64,000 bases of DNA from Irpex lacteus. Lineage: Eukaryota > Basidiomycota > Agaricomycetes > Polyporales > Irpicaceae. Of this stretch, positions 1 to 14,136 are shown piece by piece (the first letter of the stretch is position 1; each line of letters starts with the position of its first letter). The translations under genes were made by a program, and so were the position numbers. The notes beneath the pieces are model-generated. The model saw only the letters and a list, made by a program, of their open reading frames with translations. It was not told the origin of the DNA and made no database searches. Where the stretch lies: the NCBI GenBank assembly GCA_001986395.2, contig MQVO02000006.1:1364001-1428000 (forward strand), in the 5' to 3' direction.

Positions 1-242
1 AAAGGATGTAAGAGGAGGGAGAGGGAGAGAGGGAGAATTCCAGGAGAGACCCAAGTATCCTATCGGAACGCGAGAAAAAAATGAAGTATTGAAGGAGAAG
101 CGGTAGAGCGAGTAGCTGCGACAACGCAAAAACCCAGTGCATGGAAGAGGTAGGGAAAAGCAGAAGGAATTAGCCGAGATGAGCACACAAACCGCAACGG
201 ACAGAAGGGAAGAACAAGGCGAGAACGCGTAGGGCTGTGTGA

Positions 243-2480
<2,238 letters not shown>

Positions 2481-4254
2481 CGTGTTGTCCGTCGTCGTCG
2501 TCGCGGTGGTGGTGATGGTGGAAGAGACAGAAAATCGATATCGCTGGCGGGTCTGGGGGTTGTTGCTTGCAGCGGTGTTCTATTCGATGGATCCCACTTT
2601 TGATCTTCACCTTACAACGTCCATCATTGTGTAGGCGCTCAATGTTGTTATGCAATCGTTGTGTCCTTTTTTCCAGAAGAATTGCCGCTAATCACACTGA
2701 GTGGCCGCGGTCATGCATATGTTACAACTGGCTGTACCAATGTCACCAACGAACTTCTGTGAGTTTACGGGTAACGTATGTAAGGTGTTCATGCGCACTA
2801 CCGGCTGATGACCAGCAAAATACCAATACAGAAGTACTGTGCTGGAATGCCAGGGCTAGGTGAGCGATCCTCTGAGTCGTCATCTAGAGGCTCCAATCGT
2901 AGGTCGCGGCTGCATACTGCAGCACCATTCACGTAGTATTCACCTACGGGTTTATCCCATAAGTAACTAACGCTGCCAAGGCAGCTAAACCCGCTACCAG
3001 TGAGTTGAGGGTATGTTGAGTATTAGCGTGGCTGCTTAAGTAAGTTGCGAATAGTACAGAAATGCAGCGACTGCCAACTGAAGCGATTCATGTTACCAGA
3101 GGAGACGCAGATCGCTGCAGGCCTTCGCGCCTCTGGCGCTCCGGCCAGCAGCTTTCTGCGTCGGTTGCATTTTATTTTGGCATAGCTATGCTTCGCACTA
3201 GCAGACTTAGCAAGTACTTATGAAGATAACTTACTTATGTACTAAGCATATCGATAATCGCCAGCCTGAGTCACTGTTCCTTGCAAAGTCTTGTACTTGC
3301 TAGCTTGCGAGTCTTGGGACAAGGGGGAAAGGAGCTAGATAAGCCATGCATCTCGTATGTATCACATGCACGACTATTAGCATTTGGAGTTCATTGCAAT
3401 TGTGACGAGGCCACATTGGTTGCCAGTGACGGTGCTGCTAAACCGAAGAGCCTTCATGAAGGCGCTGGTTTGGGGCGCATCAATTATTCACGTGCCATTC
3501 ACGTGACCCGACGCAAGAGAAGTTGGACAAAGCTTCACCCCTAGAACCCTAAGACCCTTCCTCCCAGCTTAGACGCTGGTAGCGGGAATTGGTTTCCCAG
3601 TGATAGAATCAGGTAGGTTTCAAGTCGACTCACAAGCTGTAAGGGCCGTGATGATTTTTGTCATTCATATGTACCCTACAGATGAATGGGATGCTCGGGA
3701 CGTGGTATACGCACAGTCTGTCGGGTGCGGCAGACAAACCTGTGAGTTGATTCATGCGTTGCATTCATAGTACTGTCTTGGAAGCCTAAGATCGTCCAAG
3801 TTACCCTATGTGGTTGGTCGGACCTTGCACACACTCGCCATTTCTGCCGTTGCATCGTTGGCCTCAGGGTATCAGCAAGGTACATATTATCTTCTGGGCT
3901 TGCCATTTGGCTTCTATCTTCCAACATTCACACACGAAAGCCACCCTTCGCGGAAGCGTATGTAACGTGTTGATCTTGACTTGCTCACACCCTGCTGTGC
4001 AATATACTGACCTTGGTATACCATTGGATCCCACAACATCCCGATGGTCGCTGCATGAATGGAAGATACCCCTGCTTGCTTAGCATTGAACAATACCTGA
4101 TCCCGCGCTGTCATCGGTGTGCACATTAAATACATGCCCGACATGACTGCCTTGCTGCGCCTCGTGCTCGGGGCGTGTTCAACGATACTCTGTCAGTTTA
4201 TAAATCCTTGTCTATCTGTGCATCAATACTAACATATCTAATAGCGACCAGACC
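2481..4254. other. Intergenic region without a recognisable gene
   Basis: About 1.8 kb between the start of the minus-strand kinase and the start of WD40 gene A. Only short frames without recognisable domains were seen. The first 100-200 bp should hold the kinase 5' UTR and promoter. A palindromic GC-rich stretch lies near 3110-3165. No RNA gene or mobile-element terminus was recognised. Confidence 0.5.
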
Positions 4255-7200
4255 ATGGGGAAACGCAACAGCTCAGTTTCGTCCAGAAGCTCGTCGTTCT
4301 ACGCGCCATCGGCGGATGGACATAAATCCAAGAAGAAAGGTCAGTGTGACGCCAAATCTAGCTATGACAGCTGAGACAGACTGTGCTCAGATCACGACGT
4401 CAAACAGCCTAAGATAGGGGCTGACATATACAAGAAATTCGAACAGTATGCACCATTCCTTTTCCTGACGAGTCTCTGATGCTAACATCATTTCTCAGGC
4501 AGGTCGGGGAATTGGATAAAGAAGTACGACTCCTCAAAGATGAGTCAGCAATGCACATTATCCTGACAGATGGGTTTAGCTACGCAAGCTCAGCAACAAG
4601 GCGCGGAAGCTAGGGAGCTCTGCTGGAATTCTATCTGCCTCGACCCGTCTACGCGAGCGACTTGGACGAGTCCTGCATCTGTTTCGCCAGAACGCTCGAG
4701 ATCTCTATACAGAGGAAATACAGGCGCATATGGTAGCGCATCCTGCGCCTTTGAAGCCTGTGCGCCGATGGAAAGCGAAGAATTTTCTCGATCGCACGAA
4801 ACACACGCAAATGTTGCCAAGTACTGACACGAAGTACGAGAACTTGGCGTTGGAATTCCGTCTATTCTCGAGGGACGTTATGACACTCTTTGACTGCTTC
4901 AGTCAATTTCCACAATTTGTAGAGGAATTACCGGACTGGTCACTCGCAGAAGACCTGCAGGTATGATTTTGAATACTGTTATCGACAAACAGGTAGTTGC
5001 TCATTACTTGGCACGATGCAGATATGGGCAAACTCCTTGGATAACTTCGAGCGTAAGCATCGGGGTTTCGAGCAACGTTTGACGACTTTTTCTCACCTAA
5101 ATCTAGATGAGTTTGCTACGCTTGCTGTACAGAAGTACCTCTACGATTCCATGGCAGACATCGGAAACCATATGGAAGCTCTGGCAACACGCTTCATTCC
5201 AACGTTCACGAAGCTTGGTATGCTTCTTTGACTGATCCTCCTTTGTAGCTTTATCTTATAAAGTTATCCTTATAGGTATACCAGCTGTACGGGCATCTCA
5301 AGATCGTAGCACCGAGAATCTAGAAAATCAAACTATCGTCGCCGCGCTGTTTGCAGGTATTGCAACGGGGATGCTTCAGATATATTCGGACCCTCCCGCC
5401 GATGCAGCTATCATAATGCTGTGGAATATGTGCTTGATCTTCAGTATCTCTTCCGCTGTGAACGGATTGCTGGGGCTTAGCTGGGCGCAAGCCATCTAGT
5501 GAGCCTACATGTTACGCACCAATGTCACAACCTAACCAGCCGTACCACGCAGTCGTTCGCCAGATCAGCATGTCCCCTGGTGGATCCTCATCTGGATCAA
5601 ACGCTTTCCCCTAGTCTTCCTCGTTCTGGCAGTTGCGTGCTCATTTGTAGCACTCATACTCATTGCCCTCATACCGCAACAGGTCAGTATAACTGATGCC
5701 TTTATTCCCGTGTTCGAGGCTGATTACAAGGATCAGAGTGGTGCTACCTTCATATTGACTATAATTCTAGCCGCCTTCGCCTGCTTCGGCCTGCTGGCCG
5801 TTTCGGGATGGTTTGCATGCGAGTTGTTGGTATTCGTGCACTACCAAGGTAGGGTGTGGCTTCTGGATGCCATCAAAGACATGAAGAATCGCATGATCGC
5901 TTTCGCCCTCATGTGTTGGCTGCGCATACGGGCTGGCGGAAAAGAGATTATCAACTACAGACCACTCGCAGGTATGTATTTAGTACCTAAACACTTATAT
6001 GCCGAGGACTGCTATCTGATGATCTGCTCCAGCAAAAACTGATATTGAACAAGTCGACCTCAGTACTGTCCCAGTGAACATAGGATTTCAACGACGAACG
6101 CCCCAGCGACATGACTCCAACGTCTCCTTCTGGCTGACAATGGATAAAGACGCGTTAGAGCATTCTACAAGGATCAAACATCGTTGGCATGAAGCCGTAC
6201 GACGCGTGATCGAGTCACAACGAGAGAGCACTGGCCGCTCCGCTCCTCGACGGTCTTCTCGATTCGCACATCTGACCAACGTTGCTGTGAACTCACAAAC
6301 AGTCACGAAGATGCAGAGCATGACCATCTCCTTGGCACATCACATCAACGAGAAGCATACCACTCTGGTACGCTCTTTGCAGTTCTCGCCCGATGGCAAG
6401 TACTTGGTTACGTCGAGGTGCGCCTGGTGTTCGATGTAAACCTGAACGGTGTTGATAGCCATGAATGCTTGTAGTTGGGACTCGCAAACGTTTTTGTTCC
6501 GGATCAACGTGAGCAGTCTTCTCCTCACACCAAACCTACCATTGTGACATGTTGTAACGCTCATTGTGTGTCAGACACCGGTGCTATGCGAGCGAGAGCT
6601 CATATATCCTGTAAACACAGGATATGTCCACCAAGTTGACTGGTATGTCCACCCTTTCTCCCTGAGATTGTCACTTATAGGACACGTCAAGGTCTCCCGA
6701 CGGTAATAAGCTCTTGATGAGATCGAACAAGAAGTTGATCGTCTGGCAGCTGGATCCCGGTGAACAGGTGACGTTGAACATTTACTCATCTTGTGGCACT
6801 ATTGACTAGTATGTGATTTAGGACGGCAATGGGATCCGCCAGGCGGAAATCATCGTCCGATATTCGCCGGAAGAGAGCGACCAGACTATACGTAGTGCTA
6901 GTTGGAGGGGTGATAGCGGTGGTATGTCGTTCAGCCCTGACGTGAATTGGCCCAACTTGAATGTAGCTAACGAAGTCGATCGTGGCAGCTTTCTTTGCTG
7001 TTCTGGGCAAGCGGGTACTGACCATGGTACGTTTGTCAGTATCATGACTGGTGTTTATGTTTACTGATAAATTCGTGTGTAGGATACAACGGGAGTGGTA
7101 TGTGAATCAATGCAGTGTCTCTCCTATGGCGTGCATTCAAACATACCCGATGCAGATCCTGCGAAACTATCCCACTCAACACCTAGAACTCAGGGATGTC

Positions 7201-8087
7201 TGCGTTACCAAAGACTCATGCTGGATGATCTGTGTTGGAAAGTATCTACCACAGGAAGAGCAACGACCGGCGCAGAAGTACGGAATCATTGGTGAGCGTC
7301 CGCACGAAAGATATCCAATATCCGTCATTCACACTATCTGTTTACTGATATGTTATATTCCAGTCTGGGACTTGAAGAATCACAAAGTCGCAAAGTACGC
7401 ATTTCACACAATCAAGATGCAGACATTATTAGGCTAACATACCTCTGAAATCACCAGAAAGGTGCCTGTGTACTATGACATGAGCAACGTCACCCTAGCT
7501 TCAGACGACAGGTCTGTCTTAGTAAGCTACGAGAACAGAGTAAATGCGCTTTTCAACGTCCTTATTGTCCTGTAGAAGCTGACTGCTCTGGGCTTTATAG
7601 TCACCAAGCCAGTTCTGGCAGCTTCTACCCGACGCAGCCAACACAGACTTCATCTTGCGACACAGCTACCTACCCAAAGAGAACGTCTCATTCGCCGCTC
7701 TTCCAAGCATCTTCGGAGGGGACCACGATCACCTGGTCCTGCGCGCAGCTATAGGTAAGTACCCCACAACGCCCTCGACATCTTACTTCACCAACAACTC
7801 TGTTTTAAATTTCACTTTTAGCGGGCGATATATACGTGTGGGACCGTGATTCCGCCGCCTTCGTGCACCACATCAGACCGCCGCCTATTCTGGAAGGACG
7901 GTTCACGTCCTTTGCGTGGAACCGTGGCTCTGAGTCGTATATGTTCGCTACTGGAACGCACGATGGTACCATACATATATGGGCTCCGGAGACGGATTTG
8001 GAACCAGGCAAAGGGAAGAGGGAGTATGCGGCAAGTGCGTTCGACGGGACGACTGTCGTAGCGTCGAGGTCGAGTGTACTTGGATAG
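4255..8087 (+). CDS. Membrane-anchored WD40 repeat protein, copy A
   Basis: First of four paralogs here. Splicing short introns gives roughly 1,000 residues. Start MGKRNSSVSSRSSSFYAPSA is followed by KKFEQQVGELDKE, a helical domain (LRKLSNKARKLGSSAGILSA onward, exon 4580-4960), then hydrophobic segments at about 5340-5490, 5590-5680 and 5750-5850. After a charged linker the WD40 part begins (LVRSLQFSPDGKYLVTS near 6370), then TPVLCERELIYPVNTGYVHQ, SPDGNKLLMRSNKKLIVWQL, a 15-nt exon at 7083-7097, HLELRDVCVTKDSCWMIC, and last blades FGGDHDHLVLRAA and YMFATGTHDGTIHIW. The blade pattern resembles Gid7/WDR26 propellers (inference). The fusion of a polytopic membrane part to such a propeller is not one I can name. 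The 3' part is duplicated in copy B. Function unknown; a membrane-tethered scaffold or ubiquitin-ligase adaptor is possible. Confidence 0.85.
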
Positions 8088-8676
8088 GCATGTATGAGCT
8101 CTTTCCTGTAAGTTATGGAGCGCATGCTGTTCGCGCACCTCTGAGGGCTGAAGCTACTCCTATCATTATTTTCGTTTCTGCCAATGTATGTACCACTGAG
8201 TATGGCGCGATGTTACTTGATGAACTTCTGCTGTGAAGCCACCGAAGCGTGGTGTTAAATACAGCGGACACGACTACTTGTGTGGCACAGTTGTATTGAA
8301 TTCTGTCAACACAGATGTCCGGCGAACTAAACTTGAAGGTGGGTAGGAACGGCGAGCGCATTGAGTACGAGCGCACTTCAGTACTTCAGTGCCCGAAAAG
8401 GCAGTGTAGATGCATGTGGGCGGCGCACGTCGGGACGAGGAGAGCACATGGCCTGAGGCCTGCAATTTGGGTTAGTCGTGAATGCAATCAAGCGTCCGCG
8501 CGTATTCGGTGGTGGACAAATACACGTCAAAACGTGTCTATTATAAACCACGGTGCTCGACTGACTGTTCAAGGATCCGATGTTTCAGTGTCAGTTTGCT
8601 GGCCTAGGTGTTCGAACTTGAATGGACGGCACACTTCAAAGGCATCATTCTATCCCGTCATGCGTTCGATTTCGTG
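8088..8676. other. Intergenic region holding the A-side copy of a 0.2-kb repeat
   Basis: Downstream region of copy A. The first 300 bp show nothing recognisable. Positions 8391-8608 are a repeat listed separately. The minus-strand small membrane protein ends at 8677. Confidence 0.5.
8391..8608 (+). repeat. Inverted 0.2-kb repeat, A-side copy (lacks the 217-bp insertion)
   Basis: Begins GTGCCCGAAAAGGC and ends CAGTTTGCTGGCCTAGG. The reverse complement of 12044-12496 matches it closely along its length (GCCTGAGGCCTGCAATTTGGG, GACTGTTC, CAGTTTGCTG), except that the other copy carries extra sequence after GACTGTTC. The copies lie downstream of WD40 copies A and B in opposite orientation. The 300 bp between each gene end and the repeat do not match, so this may be a dispersed repeat or the conserved part of a duplicated flank. 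Confidence 0.75.
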
Positions 8677-9184
8677 CTACCAGAACCAACGTTTCTTCGA
8701 ACTCGCTTCATCCGAGTCTGGTGAACTTGGCGAGGGTGCTACTGCCTCCACGGAACGCTGGGCCCGTAGAACTTCCACCTCACGTTCCAGCTCCGCCACC
8801 CGCGCGGTAGCCTCGTCCAAATAACGTTCATGGGACAATTTGCCTTGAAGCAGCCGCAGGCCCTAGACAAGCCAATACCAATGCGAGATTAGTGGTTTAT
8901 TCCCATTGGCGAACGTGCATCTCTGCACAACGGAGCACGGGATGTTGGTTGATCGCAGACAGGAGACTTACGAGGAAGATGGCGGATCCTAACAATGCGA
9001 TAGGGACCATGCCTGGGACCAAGTCCGAGTAGAACTGGGCGTGGGGAGATGGTTGCTTGCCCTGTGCATCACCACCCGTCGCACTGAAACGCCTCGACCT
9101 CAATGTTGGACGAGATGTCCAGTATCTTGTTTGAGAGCGAGCTACATGGCTGCGAAGAGACCGCGACGAGTTTGCGAGGTGCAT
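8677..9184 (-). CDS. Small single-pass membrane protein, probably mitochondrial
   Basis: Two exons (8972-9184 and 8677-8862) joined across a GTAAGT...CTAG intron give 132 residues. The N-terminal 35 residues are rich in Arg and Ser with almost no acidic residues (MHLANSSRSLRSHVARSQTR), as expected of a mitochondrial presequence. One hydrophobic segment follows (MVPIALLGSAIFLGLRLL), then a coiled-coil-like charged helix (ERYLDEATARVAELEREVEV) and a basic end KKRWFW. I do not recognise a named family; small fungal inner-membrane proteins of this layout are common. The intact splice and clean topology make it a real gene; location is inferred. Confidence 0.7.
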
Positions 9185-10037
9185 GCGCGGCGAATTTGTG
9201 GCAGGAGGTGGTGGTGGCTAGGAGATTGGTCGGTTTCAAAATAATACTGGGCGCAGGCGACGGGCGTAGAGGACAGGAGGCGGGTGATCGAGATCACCCA
9301 CCGATCATATGTTACACGTGTAATAAACGCCCAATTTGAGCGCTAACTGTGATATGCAGGGATGTGATCGCACGCCGCAGTGAATGATACAGCTGGAATC
9401 TTTGAGGCGAAGAGATTTTAGAGGGTGCTGTAGCCACAAAAAGGGTGTTGACAAAATACGTTTGACAAAAGTACGGAGAAACGAGTGTGGGATCCACAGT
9501 GGAGAAGTGCATGTGCTCGTTACTTGTGATATCTACGGAAGAACTACTCAGTCTAGCACTTCTTCGTGTACACGAGTCATGAGAACAGCCACGTTTGAGC
9601 TTGTTGTATAGAAAGTTGATAGAAAGAGATAACAGCTACTAATATCCGGATCTTATGACGCGGGATTGTAGACATCTTGTCGTAGAAAATATTTGGGCAT
9701 AAAAATAGATATAAATCAATGCTAGACAGTAGCGGGCGGGGTGTCGGCGACTGCGGGGACAATCCAGACTGGCGGGTACACTTTCAACAATTTGCAAGGG
9801 TTAGACCTCGAAACCTGCCTCTGGATTGAACGCGCCACAGGTACCGGGCTCCTGGATCTTTCGACCCCGTGGGAACCAGACATCATTTCTTAAATACCGC
9901 TGATGGTAGCATTTCGCCTCCCGCCCTTTCTTCCCCCTCCCCCCGCCGCCCTCAATCCCATCCTCGTCGTCGTTCGTAGCGACGACCAAGACACCGCCGT
10001 TGATCGTCAAAGGGCCTATATATTGGACTGGAATCCA
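9185..10037. other. Intergenic region (divergent promoter space)
   Basis: Separates the minus-strand small membrane protein from the plus-strand Tvp38-like gene. Only short frames lacking recognisable motifs. A pyrimidine-rich stretch at about 9915-9960 lies just upstream of the Tvp38 start, as is common in fungal core promoters. Confidence 0.45.
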
Positions 10038-11379
10038 ATGGAGTCATCATCGCACCCCCAAAGGCTTGGACAGCCTTCCAACTCCTTCTCCGGATACGCG
10101 CACCCAATGGCTTCACCAATCGCATCCTACCCCTTCGCGCAACCAACCGCATACATCCAACCATCCCCCATCGACACCGAAAAGGCCGCCCTTCACCAGC
10201 ACTACCAGCAAAGTGCACCCTCACAGCTATATCCGACATCTGGGCAACCCTCACAATGGCGCTCTCAATATCCCGTCTCGCCGAAACCTCTCTCTGGATT
10301 GTCACATTTCAACAGCAGGTCTGCCTCGTCCTCATCAATAGCGTACACCCGTCCACGCGGACTTAGAATAGCGAACATACTGAAACCGTGGATACCGATA
10401 ATATTGTACGCTATCACGAGCTTGGGCTTTGTCGCCGCCATCAGCTTTTGGAAGGCGGAAGTATTCCAAGGTGCGTCGTTACGCGACTGTATGCTAAGCG
10501 AGATTTTAACGGTCACTCGCAGGCCTAGACGACTTCTCTCATTGGCTGAAGTCGGATGAGTACCTCGGCTATGCTACTATCTTCTTTCTGATTTTTATCA
10601 CCACCTTCCGTGAGTAGCAATAATATCTAGATTCGCATGCTTTAGTGTGCTTATTGGTTCATCATACAACAGCCCCGCTTCCCCTCTACTCCACGTTCAT
10701 TATCTTGTCAGGTTACACCTTCGGCACCTGGACAGGCGCGGTCATTTCCTACGCTGCCTCTCTAGTCGGTGCCGTCGTCGTCTTCGGCCTCTCGCGTACC
10801 TTCTTCCACGGCCACATATCAAAGTGGCTCTCGTGTACACCTACCATCAAACGCGTCGTACGCGCCATTGAGAAACGTCCTAAGCTTCTCTTCCTCATCC
10901 GTCTCGCCCCTTACCCGTATAACGTCATGAACTGCCTTTTGGCGGCAGCCCCCACTCTGACACTCAAGACGTACACGATGTGCACGTCCCTCTCACTGTT
11001 CAAGCTGATCATACACACAAGTATAGGAAGCTCGATACATTCGTTCGCACAGTACCACGTCGTCAAACCCGGACAAGCTGCCCCAGAGGCACAACACGAC
11101 AGCATGCTGGGACACTACTCCACCATTGCCGGTGTAGTCTTGTGCGTCGGCATCCTCATCTATCTCTCGTACGTCGCCCGTAAAGCCGTCGACGAAGAAC
11201 TCGAGGACGAGCTTGAGCTACCGAGAGATTGTGAGGAGGCTGTGTCGTTCCTTTCCGATCAGGATGTTCTCGATCAGGAGATGGAAGAGGTGGACTACCA
11301 ACCTGCGTCAAGACCACCTTCGCGAGCCGATGATAGATGGCTACACCACGGGTACGAGGAGTCTTCTATAGGGCTCTGA
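10038..11379 (+). CDS. Tvp38/TMEM64-type VTT-domain membrane protein
   Basis: Golgi-type polytopic membrane protein of the SNARE-associated/VTT (DedA-like) family. Three exons, with introns 10471-10522 and 10610-10672. The N-terminus (MESSSHPQRLGQPSNSFSGY onward, about 110 residues) is Pro/Ser/Gln-rich and probably cytosolic. The VTT core follows: a first hydrophobic segment IPIILYAITSLGFVAAISFW, TTFPPLPLYSTFIILSGYTF, WTGAVISYAASLVGAVVVFG, RPKLLFLIRLAPYPYNVMN and a final membrane span before an acidic C-tail (VDEELEDELELPRDCEEA). Start chosen at 10038 because the open frame upstream (from 9903) is pyrimidine-derived low complexity. The family works in Golgi membrane traffic and lipid scrambling. 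Identity secure. Confidence 0.9.
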
Positions 11380-12043
11380 GCTCACACTGCGCTTTTTGAT
11401 CCAAGCGTAAAGCTTGATGACCCCTACGAAGATGAGACGAGACCTAGTAACGACCTGCGTACCCCACGGACTATACTTTTTTCGTTCTTGTTCTATTATT
11501 ATTATTACTCCTCTAACTCCCTCTCTCTCTCCTTGCCCTCCCTCCCTCCACCTTATCTCCCCCTCACTCAACTACCGCGATTCCTTCCTCTATCCCATTC
11601 CGTTCCACCACACCACACACTCTTTATCGCTTTCGCTCTCGGACATTCGCAGCTCAACTATGTATATATACAAGACGTTCGTGTAAGATGAACGACGGAC
11701 TTTCTCTCGCAGGTAGTTTACAGGTAGCAAGTAAGTAGTCGTAAGTAGTATAGTTGGATTTTTGGATCGCATTACACTCGTTTAGTTGCACGCGCTGGTA
11801 TACACTCTATGGGATATGTGCTGGCGGTGCTGGTTTCGCTCTTTAAGCTGGTGGGAGATGGCGAATGATGGAGCTGGAGTCTTTCGTTCGATGTTCTTAA
11901 GCGGTTGGATGTGTGTGATGTCGATCTGTATATGAAGGCGCAATATTAATACAATGTTACTCTAACCTTTGCTGGTGTATGAGGGCTGCAAAGCAAAAGA
12001 TACTGTACATATCGATATCGTACGCGTGAACGGGGTGACATAC
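11380..12043. other. Intergenic region, 3' flank of the Tvp38-like gene
   Basis: Contains a CT-rich run at about 11510-11640 and AT-rich sequence after it, probably 3' UTR and terminator of the Tvp38-like gene. No gene recognised before the B-side repeat. Confidence 0.4.
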
Positions 12044-12496
12044 CACGGAGGTCAGCAAACTGAACACTGGAACACCGCACCTCGGGTCCTTGGCAGCTAA
12101 AACCAGAACGTTAGGCCGCATTTTCTCGTACACACATAGAGCGGATCACCAAAAATCTCCGGCCGTTGGGCCAGGCGTGAGCACGCGTGAGCTCGAGCGA
12201 ATGAGACGCGTCGATGGCTCTGCGGCCACAGTGCCGCCATCATCCCGCCAAGTCCGCCTACGTGTAAATTGATGGCAAGTGCAAGTGGCCTAACGTTCTG
12301 GTTTTAGCTGGAACAGTCAGTACTAGTCAGTCGTGCATCGTGGTTTTGTATAGACACGTTGACGTGTATATGTCCACCGCCAGAACACGCGGACGCTGGA
12401 TTGCATTCACGACCCAAATTGCAGGCCTCAGGCCCGTGTGCTCTCCTCCTCCCGTCTTTCACCACCCACATGCATTTACCCGGCCTTTTCGGGCAC
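12044..12496 (-). repeat. Inverted 0.2-kb repeat, B-side copy (carries the insertion)
   Basis: Read on the minus strand this aligns with 8391-8608. After GACTGTTC it is interrupted by the 217-bp element at 12094-12310, then homology resumes with CCAAGGACCCGAGG against AAGGATCCGATG on the A side and continues through CAGTTTGCTGACCT. It lies downstream of WD40 copy B. Confidence 0.75.
12094..12310. mobile_element. MITE-like 217-bp element with perfect 24-bp terminal inverted repeats
   Basis: The left end 12094-12117 (CAGCTAAAACCAGAACGTTA then GGCC) is the exact reverse complement of the right end 12287-12310. The element has no coding capacity. The homologous repeat at 8391-8608 lacks it, so that copy reads as an empty site. 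I could not see a clear target-site duplication: flanks on the minus strand are GTTC before and CCAAGG after, against GTTCAAGG at the empty site. The superfamily is therefore not assigned. The empty site argues for transposition rather than a chance hairpin. Confidence 0.8.
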
Positions 12497-12744
12497 ATAT
12501 CAGGAGCCAAAGATTCATATCCAACTATCTAAAATTCCAGCAGCCACTTGCCCGAGTGTCTAGAAACCCAGCGGAAGGAACATTACTGCTATGGCAGCAT
12601 ATGTAATCACGACTCTAGAAGAGTAAGTCCAGCTCCACACACACAAGCGAACAACATACGTCAAAGCATATACAGCGAAAGTGAAAACACAACACGGATA
12701 GAGACAAGTCGGCCATAGTCCTCTCCCATCCCACTCCTCACGGC

Positions 12745-14132
12745 CTAGTAGTCACACTGGACCTCGATGCCACCGCTTGCCACCGCTGTAGTGCCATCTA
12801 AAACACTGCCCGTAGACTCTCTTCGCGCGTTACCTGACTCCAAGTCGGTTTCAGGGGCCCATATGTGTATGGTACCGTCGTGCGTTCCGGTGGCGAACAT
12901 ATATGCATTGGACCCTCGGTTCCATGCAAAGGAAGTAAACTGCCCTTCCAGGATAGGAGGAGGTCGGATGTGGTGAACGAATGCGGCAGAGTCTCGGTCC
13001 CAGACGTATATGTCGCCCGCTGGGTAGATGTATAGTCATCAGTTGATGTTGATGCAATGCGGGACAGACGAAAGGTGGCTGGTTACTCACCTGTCGCTGC
13101 ACGCAAGACCAGGTGGTCGTGCTCACCGCCGAAGATGCTTGGGAGAGCGGCAAAAGATACGTTCGCCTTGGGTATGTAGCTGTGGCGTAAGACGAAGTCT
13201 GCGGATGTGTCGTGTTTGTCTACTTGTAGTTGCCAGAACTGGCTTGGCGACTGTATACGACTGATCAGGTCGCGCAACTCAAGTATGACAGAGAATCTAC
13301 CCACCCTGTTCTCGTAGCTCACGAGAACAGACCGGTCATCTGAGGCTAGAGTGGCATTACGCACGTCATAGTACACAGGTACCTTCCTGAAATTCCCAGG
13401 ACCATGTCAGCACAATCGTATCAGCATTCAAGTCGATGTGTGGAGGACGTACTTTGCGACCAGGTGGTTCTTCAGGTCCCAAACTAGCGTAAGAAATATC
13501 AGAACCCAAATAGTGAAAACGATGATTATGCAGTGGCATATCATCAGTAAGAATACCCACCAATTATTACACACCTCTGCGCGGACCGCTGTTTTTCCTG
13601 AGGTAAGTATTTTCCCAGGCAAATCATCCAGCAAGAGTCTTTGGTTACGCAGACGTCGCGGAGCTCCAGGTGTTGTATAGGGTAGTTGCGCAAAGTCTAT
13701 ACCAGACATCTTTGAGCGCAAGCTATGGAAGAGATATTGCCATATTCATATACCTTCCCCGCCGTGTCCTACAAATCAGAGCGTCAGTAGATCTAAGTAA
13801 TAGCAAGGACAATGAGGGCGAGCATACGATAGTCAGCATCTGCTTGCCTTGGACAGCAAAGAAAGCTGACGCGGTGAACGTTAAATCCGTCAGCTACGTT
13901 GCACCGATTTACCTCAAGATGGAATTCACATGCCATTGTTGTCACCCCTCCAGCTAGCGCTACGTATAGTCTCATCGATCTCTTCCGGCGAATACTGGAA
14001 GATAGAAATTAGAAGTTTTAGACCTAGAAGATGCTATGTACTTACCTCGTTCAAGTCTTGAGGCCGAGGTGATAGTAGTAAACATGTCGAGTAAGTGCCA
14101 GTACAAGGCTCGACCAATTGCAACTGGTACAT
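12745..14132 (-). CDS. N-terminally truncated WD40 protein, copy B (partial duplicate of A)
   Basis: Corresponds to the last third of copy A. Homology starts abruptly at TATTCGCCGG (14,000 side, + strand 13994), matching A at 6861 inside an A exon, and runs to the end (HIWAPETDLESGNARRE...). It keeps A's exon structure, including the 15-nt exon, and motifs LRNYPIQHLELRDVCVTKDS, FGGEHDHLVLRAATG and DGTIHIW. It lacks the helical and membrane domains and the first blades. A possible start at 14132 (MYQLQLVEPCTGTYSTC) opens a short exon that ends in a GTAAGT donor and joins in frame to the breakpoint through a CAG acceptor. One intron has a GC donor (13932-13933) where A has GT. Either a chimeric new gene or a pseudogene; reading frame seems intact in the exons I checked. 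Confidence 0.65.
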
Positions 14133-14136
14133 GGTA

